A stretch of DNA of 62,000 nt from Neocallimastix lanati (nom. inval.) (Eukaryota > Neocallimastigomycota > Neocallimastigomycetes > Neocallimastigales > Neocallimastigaceae): NCBI GenBank assembly GCA_016946835.1, contig JACVTC010000047.1, positions 585,001 to 647,000 on the forward strand, given 5' to 3'. The translations under genes were made by a program, and so were the position numbers. Of this stretch, positions 27,515-38,814 are shown piece after piece. How positions within the stretch are numbered: the stretch's first letter is position 1; each line of letters begins with the position of its first letter. Below the pieces are notes generated by a model. That model was not told the origin of the DNA. It saw nothing but the letters and a program-made list of their open reading frames with translations, and did not search any database.

Positions 27515-28030
27515 TGATAAATAATAAAATTAATAAATCTTAAAAATATATTATACATAAAATCGAAACTAACCTTAGCCAAGTTTAATAATAATTTAAT
27601 AAAATAAAAAAAAAAAAAAAAAAAAATTTAAAAATTAATTAATTAATTAATTAAATAAAACAAATAAATTACACTTAAAAATTACATTAATACTCAGATA
27701 TGAAAGAAATATTATATATTTTTCAAAATAAAAATATTAAGATTAAATTTAAAATAAAATAATTAATTTTTATAATTAGTTTTATAATAATTTTTATAAT
27801 TAATTTTATAATTAAATAATATTTTTATAATAACAAAATTAATTAATTTAAATAACAAAATATTTTTTAATTATTTTTATAATAAACAAATTTATTTATT
27901 TTATTATTAATTATTTATTTTATTATTAATTTTATTACTTTTATTTTATTTAATTATTCTTTTTATTTATAAATTATAAATAGTTTAATTTTAAAGAAAA
28001 ATATAAATACTTGTAAATATTTCATGTAAA

Positions 28031-28061
<31 letters not shown>

Positions 28062-28295
28062 TAATTTTATAATTTTAATAATCACTTTAAATTTTGTAAT
28101 GTTTAATAAATTTTAATAAAAGATTTATAAAATAAAATATTAGAAAACAAGTGTTCTAATAAACCAAATTTTTAGTGTTATTTTTAATAAAACATTTTTA
28201 ATTCATAAATAACTTATACAGTTATTATTAAAATAAATTGAAATTATCACTTTTTAATTCTATATTAAAATTAAGATAATTTCTAAAATTTATCA
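27515..28295 (+). repeat. 5' LTR of element B
   Basis: 781 bp, TGATAAATAA...AATTTATCA. It equals 35838-36618 in length, with at least one substitution (ATAATAAAA against ATAACAAAA near the start). Confidence 0.9.
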
Positions 28296-31065
28296 GTGGT
28301 CCTTCGAACCGGAGAGGCAGCTAACTTATTATTAATAAGTATTATTTATTAACACTAGAGTATGAACTAGTATAAAAATTCATAATAATAAAATAAAGGA
28401 TAAATAATATTTATTATATAATAATAATTAAAAATTAAAACTAGAGTATGAACTAGTATAAAAATTCATAATTTAAAATTAAAAATAAAATATATATATA
28501 TATGTATATATATATAATAATATAATAATAATATAATAAATAGAAATTAAATTAATATTGGGAAGAAAGCCATTTATATTAAGAAGAAAATAATAAATAA
28601 ATAGGAAAAGAACGACAAATATAAGGAAAGGAAACGATAGATAATATTTTGAAAAAAAAAAAAAAAGGGAGTTAAAAAATATATATATAATGATTTTTAA
28701 TTTTTAAATTGATAAGTAAGAAATTGTTATGAAAAAAAATTTATAATAAAATGTATTAGTGCCTTAAGATAAAAGAAGAAAGTAAAGTACTTTGAAGTTC
28801 CAGAAAAATAAACAAAGAAAAAAAAAGAAGAAGAAGAGTAAGGATACCCAGAATAAAGGAAATGGCTAATGAAAAAAAAATTTTTTTTATTTATCTCCTA
28901 TAAATGGTTGTAAAAAAAAAAAAAAAAAAGAATAATTGTATTTTAAATTATGATAAAGGTTGCTCATTATGTCAATTTTTAAGATGACTAATAAAACTGA
29001 TAACTGATCAAAATGATCAAGACAGAAAAATTGAAGAAACGCGTAAAATATAAAACTGTTGATAAAAGAAGTTATTTCAGGATAAGTAAAACTCAAAAAA
29101 TATAAAAATATTTATTTAAAAAGAAAAAACACGTATAAACGTATATAAAAGAAAATTATATATTTTCATACTAGAGACTCTTAATTGAAATTATAATTTG
29201 ATATCTTAACAAATAAGCTTTTAGCTATTAGTAATGTAATATCTATACATGAAGGAATCTACTATGTGATTGATTATTTCCGCCCCATGAATATACAAAA
29301 CATATTATTTAAAGTATAGTTATTTTAACGCGTATTTATAAATATCAAACGCGTATATATAAATATAAACTACAATAATGGAGGAGTCTATATGTCAGAG
29401 ACCTCATATAAAATAATTAATATATAATATCCCAAATATTCAAGGGAAATATAATAGAATGGTAATTCCTAGGGTACATTCTAATAATAATAATATTATT
29501 AAACATAGCGTGAAATAGGTTTAAATAAAAAAAAATTACTTAATATAATCATAATACAAACCTTCGTGATGAAAGGTATAATAAAATAATAAATATAACC
29601 ATGAGTTATATAAAAATGGATGATGTTTATCCATCTATAAACTATACTTATTTATTACAGAGTATTTAAAATTATTAAAATTTTATAATTAATATTTTAA
29701 TGATGAGAAAATTCAAATATATAAAATCCTTTTTAGAAATTTGGATTTTAGGGGGAAAGTAGGCAAAATAAAATACAAATTATAAAAATATTAAAGAAAA
29801 GTCACTTAACTGATTCTTTGAGCTAATTATTTGAAAATAATATTTATCTTGAAATGAATAAAATAGCCTAATAGCGAAAATTAATAAAATTAACCTTTAA
29901 GAAAGAATTAACTGAAATAGTGAATATTAATCAATTATGAAACAATTTATATTATTACTAATAAGTTTAAATAACTAGAATAATATAATTAATTATAAAT
30001 ACAATCAATTTTAATACCCCAAGATTATGATTTATCAAATACACCAATATATAATTAACAATTTATTTTAATAGTTATCGCTAAAACTACAAAACGAAAA
30101 TATATAAAAGTTAACGCTAATCTATAAAGCGGATTATAATTGAAAGTGATGTAAAACCTAATATATAAGAGGTATTCACACAAATTGAGATGGTATAATA
30201 TCACCCTTCAAGAGAAAGGTTTCCATCATATATAAATGGTATATTTAAATCATATAATTATTTTATATTAAAGATGACATAGATTCATCTAATATTTATT
30301 AAAGGTGTAAAAATATTAAATACTTAGTTTTAGGGGGAAATTATTAGATTATAAATATATTTAAGAAATTATTTTAGCAATATTTAAATTAAATTAAATA
30401 ATTAATATAACATAAAAAATATTTTATTCATGTAAAATTAGAGGTTAATTTAGGATAGAAATATATATAACAGTTTAATAATATCAAGTTAATAGTGTAA
30501 AATAGGATAATTTTATTTACACATATTCACCAGTAAACCAATTTATTCATTATTGAATAACTAGGTTTAAGGGGGAATGTTAGAATATGTGAAATGTATG
30601 AAATATAAGCTTAAAATGTATTGAAACATATTGTAATATAAATAATGTATAAGCCACAATGTATTAATATAAAAGCATTTAATTTAGAATAATTAAATGC
30701 TAGTAACTCTTTATCATAAAATATATTAATAAAATTGACATAATTATAAACCATAAATTCATAACTCTTAACAGATTAAGAGTCTCATCTGACTCTTAAA
30801 AAGATTCATAGCAAAAGGATCTTTTGCCGGAAACAATATTATGTCAAAAAAAAAAAAATAATAATAACTTATTAAAGAAACGTATAATAAGTGAATGAAT
30901 AAATAAATTGAAATTGATATATAAAATTTTAATTAATTAAAAATTTGATTAAATAATTAAATTTAAATATATAAATATTTTGTTAGCGAATAAATTATTA
31001 TATAAAATAAAGTATATAAATTATATTAAAGAGAAAACAAAAATACTTCTAAATTCCAGAGTAAA
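28296..31065 (+). other. long 5' leader of element B with copia-like fragments
   Basis: A 2.8-kb leader with no credible gene. A TGG (28297) one base after the LTR opens a putative primer site (TGGTCCTTCGAACCGG), which does not fold back to a normal tRNA 3' end. A G-tract motif recurs: TTTTAGGGGGAAA at 29747 and 30328, and TTTAAGGGGGAATG at 30567, the last directly followed by TGTTAGAATATG. That is the look of a copia purine tract plus LTR start. Two strong hairpins, TTAAGAGTC/GACTCTTAA (30776-30799) and GCAAAAG-GAT-CTTTTGC (30811-30827), precede gag. Confidence 0.5.
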
Positions 31066-31959
31066 ATGTCCGATTTAAAATCAATTAATTTCAACAGAAT
31101 TCCTATATTAGGTCAACCGACTGTAGAATTTGATGATTGGAATTTCTCATATACTCGTTGGTGTAATTCCAATAAAATTGACGAAGAAGAAAAGATAGAA
31201 TGTTTAATTTCAATTACTACTGGTATTGCAAGAAAGATAGTAATAAATTCATTAAATAAAACTACCCCAGATAAATATGATACCATTATAAGTAAATTAC
31301 AGGAACATTACAAGGGTTCTCTTCCTAAAAATTCAAGGTTATTAGAACTTTCAACAGCTACAATTAAGAAAGGTGAAAGTGTTGCAGAATTCAACATAAG
31401 GTTTGAAACACTTTTAAATAAAATTAGAATTGATTTAAATAAGGAAGTTATAATCTCTTATTATATTAATGCATTTCGGACTTTAACTAAAACCTATGAG
31501 GCTTTATTAGAAGCAGAACCGCAAAACTTAAAAGATGCAATGCAAATAACGTCTAAAAAGGAGAAGATATATAAATTAGTAGAATCAAATAGGTCTAAAG
31601 ATAAAGGAGAACCAAACAAAAGAAAAATAAAATCTAACACTCAAAATAATTATGGAACATATTATACAAGTACTTATAATAAAAATAATTCATTTAATAA
31701 TAAGAATAATAATATAAATAATAGTCACAACAATAATTACCAAAAATATAATAATAATATAAAACCTACTCATAATTATATTAATCAAAATGTTGAAAAT
31801 AGAAAAATCACATTGAAACCTACACAACTCCAAGATGATGAATTGCAAGAAATAACTCAGAAACTTGCTGATTTAAAAATCAATGTATGTTTAAATTGTC
31901 AAAGAATAGGTCATGTTAAAGATGATTGCCCTGAATTAGAAGAAGAATGTTTAAATTAA
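31066..31959 (+). CDS. gag: element B Gag
   Basis: A 297-aa Gag that starts MSDLKSINFNRIPILGQ. The capsid-type region spans residues ~15-180 (FDDWNFSYTRWCN, then SVAEFNIRFETLLNKI). An Asn/Lys-rich stretch follows, with one zinc knuckle CLNCQRIGHVKDDC at the C-terminus. The stop TAA (31957-31959) directly follows the slippery heptamer. Role: particle assembly and RNA packaging. The sequence is clearly different from Gag of A and C, so B is a separate family. Confidence 0.9.
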   Translation: MSDLKSINFNRIPILGQPTVEFDDWNFSYTRWCNSNKIDEEEKIECLISITTGIARKIVINSLNKTTPDKYDTIISKLQEHYKGSLPKNSRLLELSTATIKKGESVAEFNIRFETLLNKIRIDLNKEVIISYYINAFRTLTKTYEALLEAEPQNLKDAMQITSKKEKIYKLVESNRSKDKGEPNKRKIKSNTQNNYGTYYTSTYNKNNSFNNKNNNINNSHNNNYQKYNNNIKPTHNYINQNVENRKITLKPTQLQDDELQEITQKLADLKINVCLNCQRIGHVKDDCPELEEECLN

Positions 31960-31982
31960 ATTATGGGAGTAAGCAATCTCCC
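31950..31982 (+). promoter_or_regulatory. -1 ribosomal frameshift signal, element B gag/pol
   Basis: Heptamer T TTA AAT (31950-31956) is immediately followed by the gag TAA. An 8-nt spacer (31957-31964) leads to the hairpin GGGAG (31965-31969) / CTCCC (31978-31982) with an 8-nt loop. The layout is the same as in A. Confidence 0.85.
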
Positions 31983-34900
31983 AAAATAACTAAAATTGCA
32001 TCATCGAATCAATCAATAAATTACCTTAATAAGGAAAATAATCAAATCCCTCAAATTAATGTAGCCCAGAAAAAGAAAGTGCCTACAAGTACTTTGGATA
32101 AGAATAAAATCTCTCAAAATAATAAAAGTATAGTTAAACCATCCATTCTCAATCAACCAAATATTAAGAAAGTTAAACAACAAAAGAAAGCAATTAGGAA
32201 TACAAGAAGAAGAAAAATAAGTGAAGAACTTAATAATGAAAAACAAAATGACCATGAATTAAATGATAATGAGGAAATTATTATTGATGAACCATATAAT
32301 ACAAAGGAAAATACAAAAGATTCTGAAATGAAAAATAATTCAGAAATCAATAATGGAAATAATAATGAAAGTAATAATGGAAATAATAAAAATAATGTAA
32401 TTAACATAATTGATGAACATAGAAAAATAAATAATGAAAATAATACCAAAGACGTTCTAACACATAGTCAATCTCTCAGTCAAACTAAACAAACCAGAAA
32501 AAGAAGTATGACAGATATACAAATGTTAGAATCAGGTAATAAATTTAGTATAATTAAGGAAGCCAACAACTTGTTTCCGAAAATTAGTCTTGCACAATTA
32601 CTTTCTATTAGTCCTACTCTTAGGAAGGAATTAGGACAAGGTTGTAAGCCAAAGATAGAAAATGTATTATGCTCTCTTTATAATATTCCTATTCCAATCT
32701 TCATTGGAAAAACGAAAGAAGTATTTTTAAAAATTCTTTACGATACAGGAGCAAATGTAAATGTTATAACAACAGGATGTTTAAATAAATTTAATGATGT
32801 GAAAATTGAAGAAGATATAATAGAACAAAATATTACTTTAGCAAATGGATCTACAGTACCTACTAAATACTATGTTCCATTGAAAATTAACATTAATGAT
32901 TCTTGCAACATTTATGAAAAATTTTATATTATAAATCAAGATAATCCATACTTTGATATTATTTTTGGAAGAAGTATCCAAAAGAAATATAGATTACTTA
33001 TTGATCCAGATGATGATTTCATATATCAGAAAACAAGAAAAGGTCTTAAAAAGATAATCCAGATAATTAACTCAAATAACACAAATAATATTCCCTTAAT
33101 GAATGCTATTTATGTATCTAAAGAAGATGAAGAAATTCGTGAATTTAACTCTACCTTAAACGAAATTCTCAATTCCGTTCCAGATAAAGTTAAATCAAAA
33201 TTTGAAAGTCTTATTAATCAATACAAAAACTGTATGGCAACATCACTAAGTCAGCTAACAACTGCTAACCTTGAACCACATTCAATAATTACTACTACTG
33301 AAAAACCTATTAAGCTAAAACCTTATAAATTATCAAAAGAGCATTCTGATATTCTAAAAGAAGAAATTATATCCTTACTTAATAAAGGCTTAATTATTCC
33401 CTCGCATTCCCCTTGGTCATTTCCTGTTTTATTAGTCAGAAAGAAAAATGGGAAATGGAGACTATGTATAGATTACAGAAGGCTTAATGAAATCACTATT
33501 AAAGATTCATATGCACTCCCTTTCATCGATGAACTTGTCTCTTCAGTTAGAGGTGCTAAAATATTTTCAGCCCTTGACTTATATTCGGGTTATCACCAAA
33601 TCCCAATGAATCCCAGAGATATCGAAAAAACTTCTTTCACAACAAAATTTGGAAACTATAATTTTGTTGTTATGCCTTTCGGTTTAACTAATGCTCCCGC
33701 TACCTTTCAAAGGGAGATGAACAGAATCCTTTTACCCCTCATTGGTAAATGCTTATTCGTTTACATCGATGACATAGTTGTATATTCTACTTCTATTGAA
33801 GAACATCTTGAACATTTAAAACAAGTATTTGAAATATTCTCCAAGTATAATCTCTCCCTCAATCTTCAAAAATGCAAATTTTTCCAAGAATCAATTGAAG
33901 TCTTAGGTCATGTTCTTACCCCTAATGGTTTAAAAACTGTTCCTTCTAAAGTTCAAAGTATAGCCCTTTGGGAAGCTCCCAAAAATGTTAATGAACTCAG
34001 GTCTTTCCTTGGTCTTGCTAGTTATTACAGAAAATTTATACAAAATTTCTCTATAAGAGCTGACTCTCTTTTTAAACTACTTAAGAAAAATCAACCATAT
34101 ATATGGACTTCTGATCGTAATGAAGCTTTTGAAGACATACGTCACTGTTTATTGTCTGACCCTATATTATGTTATCCTGACTTTGATAAAGAATTTATTG
34201 TTAGAACAGACGCCTCTACTCAAGGTATCGGTGCTGTCCTCTTACAGGTGGAGGAAGACAAATTAGAACACCCAATTTGTTGTGTAAGTCGTACTTTATC
34301 ACCTCCAGAAAGAAATTACTCTGTAACTGATCTTGAAGGTTTGGCTATTAATTACGCAATCCAAAAATTCCGTCAGTACTTAATTAGTAACAAGAAACCA
34401 ACTATATTCATTACGGATCATAAACCACTCTTAGGATTTTATAAAAATACTATTCCAAATAAAGGAAGACACATGCGTTGGATAGAAGAATTTAACAAAT
34501 ATAAAATTGAACTAAAATATGAAAAAGGAAAGAAAAATGTTTTCGCAGACGCTCTTTCAAGACTACCTTCAAAAGACAGCGAAGATATTATAAAATGTAT
34601 TAATACAATTTTAGCTGATCTTAATCCAAAAGATTTAAACCTACCAGAAGGAATAATCAAATACTTCACTAAGAATTATCAAGTTGTTGATAACACCTTA
34701 TATTATAAGAAAGATGATACTTATTTAAAAGTTATCTACCGTGATGAAGACAAAAAGGATATAATTAATCGTGCTCATTCTGTAGGACATGAAGGAGCCG
34801 AAAAAACTGTAAACAGAATACTAAATTCATATTATTGGCCCGGCATTTGGAATGACGTTAGGATGTGGATCAAATCTTGCAGAAAATGTCAACTTTGTAG

Positions 34901-35825
34901 ACCAAAACCAATCCCGAAAAACACTGCAGATAATGTAACACCAGTTGAACAACCATTTACTCGTGTTGGACTTGATACGATTGGTCCTCTTCCAATTACT
35001 AAAAATGGAAATATGTATATTATTACATTGGTTGACTACTTCACAAAATGGGTTGAAGCTAAAGCCATTCCAAACACAAAGACTGAAGAAGTTATAAAAT
35101 TTTTAACTGAAGTTATATCAAGACATGGTCCTCCAGAAATAATTGTTACAGATAATGGAAGTTCGTTCGCATCAGATATTACTAAAATGATGATCGATCT
35201 TTATGGGTCATGGGTGCACTTTGTATCTCCACATCATCCAGAATCAAATGGTATGATTGAAAACCGTAATAGAGAAGTAGAGAAAATTCTAAGACTCTTA
35301 GTTGAAAACGAAAGTGAATGGGATGAATATTTACCATCCGCACTTTGGGCTTTTAGAACAACAAAAAATTCCAAAACAAAATTTAGCAGCTTTGAACTAC
35401 TTTATGGGAGAAAAGACACCTGGCCATTAGAAGTAATGTTTCCAGATATTTACAAAGATCCAAATGAAACAGATGAAGAATATATTTTTAGAAGATTCCT
35501 AAGACATCAGAATTGGGTGAAACAAGCAACAGAATATTCGGATTACGCAAATCAATATTGGGAACATCGCATTGGACTATCGAAATCACTAAAGAAAAAT
35601 TATAAACCCGGAGATTACGTGATGATAAGATTAATTGGAAGAAGTAAATTAAATTCTTACTTTTATGGACCATATAAAGTAGTTAACAAACAAAAATTCA
35701 ATACAGTTGTCCTCGAAGATCCTCAAACAGGAAAACTTCTTGATCGAAATGTACATATTAAAAATGTTTTTCCTTATATCATTCCAGAAAAAGAATTAAC
35801 TTCAAGGGACGAAGTTCAATCTTAA
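31956..35825 (+). CDS. pol: element B Pol (protease, RT, RNase H, integrase)
   Basis: About 1289 aa from the slip point to the stop at 35823-35825. The frame also has an ATG at 31947 inside gag, but frameshifting is the simpler route. The protease has canonical D-T-G (32742-32750). RT has KWRLCIDYRRLN and Y-I-D-D (33762-33773). RNase H has RTDASTQGIGAVLLQ and TDHKPLLGF. Integrase has an HHCC domain (CRKCQLC), TDNGSSFASD and a C-terminal YFYGPYKVV (GPY/F-type motif). It ends VHIKNVFPY plus a short tail, without a chromodomain. No lesion was seen. Confidence 0.9.
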   Translation, partial: LNYGSKQSPKITKIASSNQSINYLNKENNQIPQINVAQKKKVPTSTLDKNKISQNNKSIVKPSILNQPNIKKVKQQKKAIRNTRRRKISEELNNEKQNDHELNDNEEIIIDEPYNTKENTKDSEMKNNSEINNGNNNESNNGNNKNNVINIIDEHRKINNENNTKDVLTHSQSLSQTKQTRKRSMTDIQMLESGNKFSIIKEANNLFPKISLAQLLSISPTLRKELGQGCKPKIENVLCSLYNIPIPIFIGKTKEVFLKILYDTGANVNVITTGCLNKFNDVKIEEDIIEQNITLANGSTVPTKYYVPLKININDSCNIYEKFYIINQDNPYFDIIFGRSIQKKYRLLIDPDDDFIYQKTRKGLKKIIQIINSNNTNNIPLMNAIYVSKEDEEIREFNSTLNEILNSVPDKVKSKFESLINQYKNCMATSLSQLTTANLEPHSIITTTEKPIKLKPYKLSKEHSDILKEEIISLLNKGLIIPSHSPWSFPVLLVRKKNGKWRLCIDYRRLNEITIKDSYALPFIDELVSSVRGAKIFSALDLYSGYHQIPMNPRDIEKTSFTTKFGNYNFVVMPFGLTNAPATFQREMNRILLPLIGKCLFVYIDDIVVYSTSIEEHLEHLKQVFEIFSKYNLSLNLQKCKFFQESIEVLGHVLTPNGLKTVPSKVQSIALWEAPKNVNELRSFLGLASYYRKFIQNFSIRADSLFKLLKKNQPYIWTSDRNEAFEDIRHCLLSDPILCYPDFDKEFIVRTDASTQGIGAVLLQVEEDKLEHPICCVSRTLSPPERNYSVTDLEGLAINYAIQKFRQYLISNKKPTIFITDHKPLLGFYKNTIPNKGRHMRWIEEFNKYKIELKYEKGKKNVFADALSRLPSKDSEDIIKCINTILADLNPKDLNLPEGIIKYFTKNYQVVDNTLYYKKDDTYLKVIYRDEDKKDIINRAHSVGHEGAEKTVNRILNSYYWPGIWNDVRMWIKSCRKCQLCRPKPIPKNTADNVTPVEQPFTRVGLDTIGPLPITKNGNMYIITLVDYFTKWVEAKAIPNTKTEEVIKFLTEVISRHGPPEIIVTDNGSSFASDITKMMIDLYGSWVHFVSPHHPESNGMIENRNREVEKILRLLVENESEWDEYLPSALWAFRTTKNSKTKFSSFELLYGRKDTWPLEVMFPDIYKDPNETDEEYIFRRFLRHQNWVKQATEYSDYANQYWEHRIGLSKSLKKNYKPGDYVMIRLIGRSKLNSYFYGPYKVVNKQKFNTVVLEDPQTGKLLDRNVHIKNVFPYIIPEKELTSRDEVQS

Positions 35826-35837
35826 CCGCCGAGGAAT

Positions 35838-36353
35838 TGATAAATAACAAAATTAATAAATCTTAAAAATATATTATACATAAAATCGAAACTAACCTTA
35901 GCCAAGTTTAATAATAATTTAATAAAATAAAAAAAAAAAAAAAAAAAAATTTAAAAATTAATTAATTAATTAATTAAATAAAACAAATAAATTACACTTA
36001 AAAATTACATTAATACTCAGATATGAAAGAAATATTATATATTTTTCAAAATAAAAATATTAAGATTAAATTTAAAATAAAATAATTAATTTTTATAATT
36101 AGTTTTATAATAATTTTTATAATTAATTTTATAATTAAATAATATTTTTATAATAACAAAATTAATTAATTTAAATAACAAAATATTTTTTAATTATTTT
36201 TATAATAAACAAATTTATTTATTTTATTATTAATTATTTATTTTATTATTAATTTTATTACTTTTATTTTATTTAATTATTCTTTTTATTTATAAATTAT
36301 AAATAGTTTAATTTTAAAGAAAAATATAAATACTTGTAAATATTTCATGTAAA

Positions 36354-36384
<31 letters not shown>

Positions 36385-36618
36385 TAATTTTATAATTTTA
36401 ATAATCACTTTAAATTTTGTAATGTTTAATAAATTTTAATAAAAGATTTATAAAATAAAATATTAGAAAACAAGTGTTCTAATAAACCAAATTTTTAGTG
36501 TTATTTTTAATAAAACATTTTTAATTCATAAATAACTTATACAGTTATTATTAAAATAAATTGAAATTATCACTTTTTAATTCTATATTAAAATTAAGAT
36601 AATTTCTAAAATTTATCA
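35838..36618 (+). repeat. 3' LTR of element B
   Basis: 781 bp, starting TGATAAATAAC and ending TTTATCA, preceded by the short purine run GAGGAA. The downstream TTAT (36619-36622) is shared with element C as its upstream duplication. Confidence 0.9.
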
Positions 36619-36624
36619 TTATTG

Positions 36625-37506
36625 TGTAAGAATCTATAATTATTTGCTAACAAATAATTATATTTTCTTAGTTAAGTTATTATAACTATAACTTTATTTA
36701 ATTACATATAATATTTATTAAATTTATTTAATTTAATTTTAAATATTCATTAATTTAACAAAATTTATTTAATTAATTTTAAATAATATATTTACAATAT
36801 GTTAAATTCTCTACTGTAACTAATGTATTTTGTATTGTATTCTATTCTGTATTTTATAATGTATTCTGTATTTTATAATGTATTCTGTATTTTATTAACT
36901 ATTTAATTTTATATTTTTAATATAAGGATAAATTATATGATCGAAATATCTTTTATTATTTTATTCTTTTATTTTCGATCATTAGATTAGATTGGAAAAT
37001 CGGTTAATTAAGATTTTTTCCAATTACTTTTTAGAAGTAATCGGTTTTACTTAATTAATGCGATGATCGATATGGATAGAATATCGATCGGAAACTTATC
37101 TAGGTTTTTCTATCTAATCTTTTCCTAGATAAGAGATTTGTTAAGATTAGAAAACCCTTTCTTATTTAACCTTATTTTCATAAAAAAATATAAATAAGGC
37201 TCTTGAGTTCTCTTTGAGAAATCAAGAGTTATTATTATAAAAAACATAGTTATAATAGTAACAATTTTATATTTTTAACTTTAATAAATTAATAAAAATA
37301 TTTTATTCAAAAACATATTTTTAAGATCAATTTGTACAAACAATTCTTCTCTTACATTTTGTGTTATTATTATAATTAATTTTATAATAAACTCTACATT
37401 AAAGGTAAAAAAATTTATTTTATTTTATTTTCTCAACTTAATGAATTAGTCGTTAAGTTGTAGTTAATAATTCTATTTTGAGTTAGTTCTTAATAGAATT
37501 ATTACA
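36625..37506 (+). repeat. 5' LTR of element D
   Basis: 882 bp, TGTAAGAATC...AATTATTACA. It has the same length as the solo copy 59463-60344 (reverse orientation), with at least one substitution. Predicted U3/R junction near 37225 (see the promoter entry). Confidence 0.9.
37189..37235 (+). promoter_or_regulatory. TATA box and predicted RNA start of element D
   Basis: TATAAATA (37189-37196) lies 36 nt upstream of AGAGTTATTAT (37225-37235). These 11 bases are the exact complement of the 11 bases right after the LTR (37507-37517). In the Tf1 self-priming model this would be the 5' end of the RNA. The start site itself is inferred. Confidence 0.65.
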
Positions 37507-37517
37507 ATAATAACTCT
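37507..37517 (+). promoter_or_regulatory. self-priming primer binding site of element D
   Basis: ATAATAACTCT directly abuts the LTR end and pairs with 37225-37235 (pairing extends to about 13 nt when neighbours are counted). No TGG tRNA site is present here. Confidence 0.7.
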
Positions 37518-37684
37518 TCTTAGATTAGCTTAGGGTTAGATAAAATGTGAAAAATTTTTAGAATAGTGTAACATTGGAAATTTTATTAGTGAATTAGTCT
37601 ATTGAAATTATATATATTAGAATACAATAATAATATATAGCTAGAGTGGCGCAAAAAAAATTTTTTTATTAGCAATTTTGATTG

Positions 37685-37753
<69 letters not shown>

Positions 37754-38814
37754 TTTTTAATAGTAAATAATAGAATAATAAATTAATATTTTAGAATAGT
37801 TTTAGATTATAATAATTTAAGTTAATTAAAATAATTAATAAATATAATAATATATATTAGATTTAGAATAATAATAGAATAGATTATAATTATTTTAATA
37901 ATATAGAATTAATAATATAGAATAATTTTAGATAATATAATTAAGAATTAAGAATAGAAATAATAATTTAAAATAATTAAAAAAAAAAAAAAAAACTATA
38001 ATAATAATAAAGAAATAAAGAAATAAATAAAAACATTAAAAAATAAATAAAAAATAACAAACTGAGAAGGTAATAATACCTTCATATATAGAGTTAGCCA
38101 TCTAATTGGGGATGGTGAGTACATTTTTAGGTAGTAATAAAGGAAAGGTCTCCTTTTCCTATACCGTAGCGGTTTGTACTGTACGGAAATGCAGTATTTC
38201 ACGTGAAAGTATAGGTTATCCGAATGTAGCTCTAGCGAATAAGGAACTCTTGGTCACCGAAGGCCTCGAGGTTCTTCAATATTATGTATTGAAGTAAAAT
38301 TATATAGTTTTAATTTTAATAATGGGTTTTAACAGTTTGTTTATCCCAAACAAAATTGGTTATAGCAGTTATGTTTTTTTATGCTTGATTATATAAAACT
38401 GCTATGGAAAACATAAAATATTTTTTTTTATGTTTTAATGGATCACTTTTGCCGGTTTTTGAATGTTGTAAGGCATAAGAAAGTGATATTGAATTTTAAT
38501 TAAAATAATACTAAATATTGTATTTATGCAGAAGTTTATAATAAAGGATAAGTTTATAATAATATTTTGTTAATCATTTTAATTTAATTTCCAAGTACGT
38601 TGTTGACCGTTACTGGTAGGCTGTAACATTAGACCTACACCTCAGCCCTTTGGTTGATAAACCAAATGAACGGTAACACGGGAAGGAAGAAATTAAAGTG
38701 TATTCTATAAAATATTTATTAATCAAAATTCTTATTATAATTCTTAATTTTGTGTAATAAAAATGTCCATTTTGTTAACTCTATCCTATTTTTATCTATA
38801 CTGAAGGCACAAAA
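37518..38814 (+). other. 5' leader of element D
   Basis: A 1.3-kb leader without coding. It includes A tracts (37684-37750) and several strong hairpins: CTTCAATA/TATTGAAG (38273-38294), AGCAGTT/AACTGCT (38362-38404), TTTGGTT/AACCAAA (near 38649-38667) and GTAGG/CCTAC (near 38615-38636). These suggest a structured packaging or translation region. Confidence 0.55.

Larger units (their letters stand above)
27515..36618 (+). mobile_element. gypsy element B, complete
   Basis: A 9.1-kb element with 781-bp LTRs, a long leader, intact gag and intact pol. The TSD TTAT is found at 17850-17853 (now separated by the later A and F insertions) and 36619-36622. B is more distant from A and C in sequence and has a canonical DTG protease. 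It uses the same frameshift layout as A and C. Confidence 0.85.

Noticed and set aside
28297-28312. Primer site of element B as a standard tRNA 3'-end complement.
   Set aside because: TGGTCCTTCGAACCGG starts with TGG, but its complement does not fold as T stem plus acceptor; left as putative within the leader entry.
36619-36624. Lack of an obvious target duplication around element B when only its immediate flanks are compared.
   Set aside because: Resolved by removing the later A and F insertions: the left TTAT is at 17850-17853.
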